From Candidatus Aminicenantota bacterium (GTDB lineage: Bacteria > Acidobacteriota > Aminicenantia > Aminicenantales > Aminicenantaceae), in NCBI GenBank assembly GCA_023135995.1, contig JAGLRY010000383.1:1-8009 (forward strand): a stretch of 8,009 nucleotides of DNA. The letters are read 5' to 3'. This document shows positions 6,566 to 8,009 of this stretch, piece after piece. The notes below the pieces were generated by a model. It was not told the DNA's origin. It did no database searches and was given only the letters and a program-made list of their open reading frames with translations. The position numbers and the translations under genes were made by a program. The number at the start of each line of letters is the position of its first letter. The first letter of the stretch is position 1.

Positions 6566-7606
6566 ATGAGTGACAAAGACAAATCAAAAAAACAACTCAT
6601 TGAAGAATTGATCGTCGTGCATCGAAGGATTGCAGATTTAGAGAAGTTAGAAAAAAAACGAGTCGAAGAAAGCTTAAAAGAAACGGAGATCAGGCTGAAG
6701 GGCATCCTCTCGTCCATGGTAGATCTTGTCTTTGCCCTCGATAAAGAGGGGAGATTCATATTTTATCATGCTCCTAAAGCGGAGGATTTGTATTTGGCCC
6801 CAAAAGAGTTTGTTGGAAAAAAACACACAGAAGTTTTGCCTCCCAATGTGATTGAACCGATTGAGGATGCCTTCAGAATGAATAAAATCGGGGAAACTTC
6901 CGAATTTGAATATTGGCTTGAGATGAAGGGTGCAAAAAAGTGGTTTTTTGCCAAGCTTTCCCCCTTATTCCTCGATGGGAAATTTGCAGGTTCTTTAGCT
7001 GTGATACGGGACATCACTGAACGAAAAAATACGCAGGAAGAATTAAGAGAATACCGAGAACACCTCGAAGATCTGGTCAAAAAGCGCACTGCCAGACTGG
7101 AAATGGCCAATGAGCAACTTATGATAGAGATCAACAAGCGTAAGAGAGTCGAGTTGGCGCTCACGACGTCTGAATCAAAACTACGCAAACAAAAATCCGC
7201 CCTCGAGCAAAAGAATATCGCTCTTGGCGAGATCATAGCCCAGATCGAGATAGAGAAAAGAAAGATCAAAGAGGATATTCTGACGAATGCGAATATTGTT
7301 TTGTCCCCGATCTTAGACAAGCTTAAAGCTGGAGAATCGACACAGAAAGATGTGGTCCTTTTCCAGCATCATATCAAAGGACTCACTTCATCATACGGCA
7401 CTAGAATCACGGATAAAGATCTGTTTTTGACGCCCAAAGAGATCGAAGTCTGCAATCTTGTTAAAGCGGGATTTGCAAACAAAGATATTTCTCGTTTCTT
7501 GAATATCTCGCGCCAAACTGTGGAGGGCCACCGGAAAAGAATAAGGCGTAAACTGGGGATATCAAACAAAAACATCAACTTGATAACATACCTCCGGGAA
7601 TTGTAA
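6566..7606 (+). CDS. PAS domain one-component regulator with LuxR-type helix-turn-helix
   Basis: This is a 346-residue cytoplasmic transcription regulator. Domain order: N-terminal coiled coil (about 5-45, rich in Lys and Glu), PAS sensor domain (about 43-152, ending in the usual VIRDITERK), a long charged coiled coil (about 155-240, with RTARLEMANEQLMIEINKRK typical of signalling helices in kinases), and a C-terminal GerE/LuxR DNA-binding domain (about 286-346). In the last, LTPKEIEVCNLVKAGFANKD precedes the recognition helix ISRQTVEGHRKRIRRKLG. It has no receiver domain, no histidine kinase core and no membrane segment, so the PAS domain most likely senses a soluble ligand or cofactor and controls dimerisation through the coiled coil. 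ATG 6566 has AGAAGG 4 bases upstream. It is divergent from the permease operon across a 365-bp control region, which makes that operon a likely target. The ligand is unknown; the PAS domain shows no obvious heme or flavin signature by eye. Confidence 0.9.
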   Translation: MSDKDKSKKQLIEELIVVHRRIADLEKLEKKRVEESLKETEIRLKGILSSMVDLVFALDKEGRFIFYHAPKAEDLYLAPKEFVGKKHTEVLPPNVIEPIEDAFRMNKIGETSEFEYWLEMKGAKKWFFAKLSPLFLDGKFAGSLAVIRDITERKNTQEELREYREHLEDLVKKRTARLEMANEQLMIEINKRKRVELALTTSESKLRKQKSALEQKNIALGEIIAQIEIEKRKIKEDILTNANIVLSPILDKLKAGESTQKDVVLFQHHIKGLTSSYGTRITDKDLFLTPKEIEVCNLVKAGFANKDISRFLNISRQTVEGHRKRIRRKLGISNKNINLITYLREL

Positions 7607-7630
7607 GTAGTAATTCTCATACTCTTCTAG

Positions 7631-7649
7631 TGGGCATTTATAATACCCA
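7631..7649 (+). repeat. Imperfect hairpin just after the regulator gene
   Basis: TGGGCATT and AATACCCA pair at 7 of 8 positions around a TAT loop. It begins 24 bases after the stop codon. No T-run follows, so it may stabilise the mRNA end or be part of an operator, rather than being a standard terminator. Confidence 0.35.
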
Positions 7650-7674
7650 TTATGCACCCATTAATAACCCATTG
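7645..7674 (+). repeat. Three direct repeats ACCCATT at 11-bp spacing
   Basis: ACCCATTA begins at 7645 and 7656, and ACCCATTG at 7667, giving an exact 11-bp period, about one helical turn. The bases between copies differ. Short repeats phased on one DNA face are typical of cooperative protein-binding sites. The TGGG at 7631 gives an inverted fourth half-site. The bound protein is unknown. Confidence 0.6.
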
Positions 7675-7735
7675 TTAAATTTGTGTTTAGATATTATCTT
7701 ATTTAATTGCAGGGATAAAAGTTTTTTGAAGTGTT

Positions 7736-7834
7736 GGGTAGGAGGGATATTGCCGGCTGTTGTCAGCAAAAGGGGGGTTAATGGTGGGAACCATTATGTA
7801 GGAGCTCTCTCCAGCCGGCGCGAAAGAGCCACCC
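7736..7834 (+). ncRNA. Candidate structured RNA element
   Basis: This is a GC-rich island in AT-rich DNA with nested pairing. The outer stem GGGT-A-GG (7736-7742, A bulged) pairs with CCACCC (7829-7834). A perfect 8-bp stem joins GCCGGCTG (7752-7759) and CAGCCGGC (7812-7819). A perfect 7-bp hairpin TAATGGT-GGGA-ACCATTA (7779-7796) has a GNRA-type loop. GGAG-CTCT-CTCC (7801-7812) could form a small extra hairpin. The left arm of the 8-bp stem can also pair locally, GCTG-TTGT-CAGC (7756-7767), giving two exclusive folds as in riboswitches. I could not match it to a known riboswitch or RNA family. The plus strand is favoured because the loop is GNRA-like in that sense and a weak terminator follows. 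An open frame from GTG 7630 crosses it but has no ribosome binding site. Confidence 0.35.
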
Positions 7835-7869
7835 CTATTATAGAAGAACTGCAAAATTTGTCAAGATAA

Positions 7870-7895
7870 AAACGTAGCCTCGCCAACGTTTGTTT
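7870..7895 (+). terminator. Weak candidate terminator
   Basis: AAACGT (7870-7875) and ACGTTT (7886-7891) form a 6-bp stem with a 10-base loop, followed by GTTT. The stem is short and AT-rich and the T-run is poor, so this is a tentative end for a transcript covering the structured element. Confidence 0.2.
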
Positions 7896-8009
7896 AATTC
7901 CAAATTTTATTGTTCGTCTATTCCTGTAAAATTTTTTATGAACCTTTTTTACTAATATTTCGTAATAATAATTAGCATGGATTATTCACGGACCGAGGTT
8001 GCAGTAGCG
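7892..8009. other. AT-rich right edge, no supported gene
   Basis: The stretch is very AT-rich, with T-runs at 7931-7937 and 7945-7950. An ATG at 7977 opens a frame (MDYSRTEVAVA) that runs off the edge, but no ribosome binding site precedes it. It may be the upstream region of a gene lying beyond the window. Confidence 0.3.

Larger units (their letters stand above)
7607..7735. other. AT-rich spacer downstream of the regulator gene
   Basis: No gene is supported. The stretch carries an imperfect hairpin (7631-7649), three phased ACCCATT repeats (7645-7674) and a small AT-rich palindrome AGATA-T-TATCT (7689-7699). No clear intrinsic terminator for the regulator gene was found. Confidence 0.5.

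Noticed and set aside
7630..7869. 79-codon plus-strand open frame from GTG
   Set aside because: No ribosome binding site, no recognisable domain, and it runs through phased repeats and strong inverted repeats that better explain the DNA. The frame is probably incidental.
7700..7895. Retron or group II intron RNA
   Set aside because: No reverse transcriptase gene is in the window and no domain V-type motif is seen; the structure alone is not enough for such a call.
7982..7990. DnaA-box-like TTATTCACG in AT-rich DNA near phased repeats, as a replication origin
   Set aside because: Only one imperfect box is present, there is no cluster, and no replication gene is nearby; the match is expected by chance.

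Overview
The window looks like a bacterial chromosome segment from an uncultured or poorly characterised lineage. The two large permeases are the long FtsX/MacB-type form (about 800 residues, two FtsX modules, N-terminus MF-NYLKIALRNI---KGYSLINI) that is commonly found in many paralogs in Bacteroidota, Acidobacteriota/Aminicenantes and related groups. The PAS-LuxR regulator type is common in Desulfobacterota and Aminicenantes-like genomes. This placement is an inference from family knowledge; there is no rRNA or other marker gene here.

Layout. (1) 1-549, plus strand: a compact VOC (glyoxalase-fold) gene at 82-429, followed in the same frame, after one stop codon, by the 3' tail of a lost DUF4440/SnoaL-like gene (430-549). 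A hydrophobic signal-peptide-like open stretch (7-81) precedes it. (2) 585-1106, minus strand: a small NTF2-like predicted lipoprotein, convergent with the VOC gene, with a plausible sigma70-type promoter at 1152-1181. (3) 1107-1398: intergenic, holding that promoter and possibly a decayed coding tail. (4) 1399-6200, minus strand: two tandem paralogous ABC permease genes separated by 50 bp, probably one operon; no ABC ATPase gene is in the window. (5) 6201-6565: a divergent control region. It has three good copies and one degenerate copy of a 21-bp tandem repeat, read as seven-residue repeats in a 34-codon minus-strand small ORF with a good Shine-Dalgarno. The stop of that small ORF overlaps the permease start. 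The region also has two overlapping perfect palindromes and candidate promoters in both directions. (6) 6566-7606, plus strand: a one-component regulator made of an N-terminal coiled coil, a PAS domain, a long coiled-coil linker and a LuxR-type helix-turn-helix. (7) 7607-8009: AT-rich and without a convincing gene. It carries three ACCCATT direct repeats at exactly 11-bp intervals and a GC-rich segment with nested inverted repeats that looks like a structured RNA.

How the parts may work together (inference): the PAS-LuxR protein is divergent from the permease operon across a palindrome-rich control region, which suggests that it controls the permeases and perhaps itself. MacB-like permeases of this type normally work with a LolD/MacB-type ATPase to drive export or mechanotransmission across the inner membrane. 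The partner ATPase must be encoded elsewhere, although the last residues of the small ORF resemble an ATPase N-terminus. The most unusual parts of the window are this divergent region and the structured stretch at 7736-7834. No CRISPR array, tRNA, rRNA, intact insertion sequence or obvious phage gene was seen.
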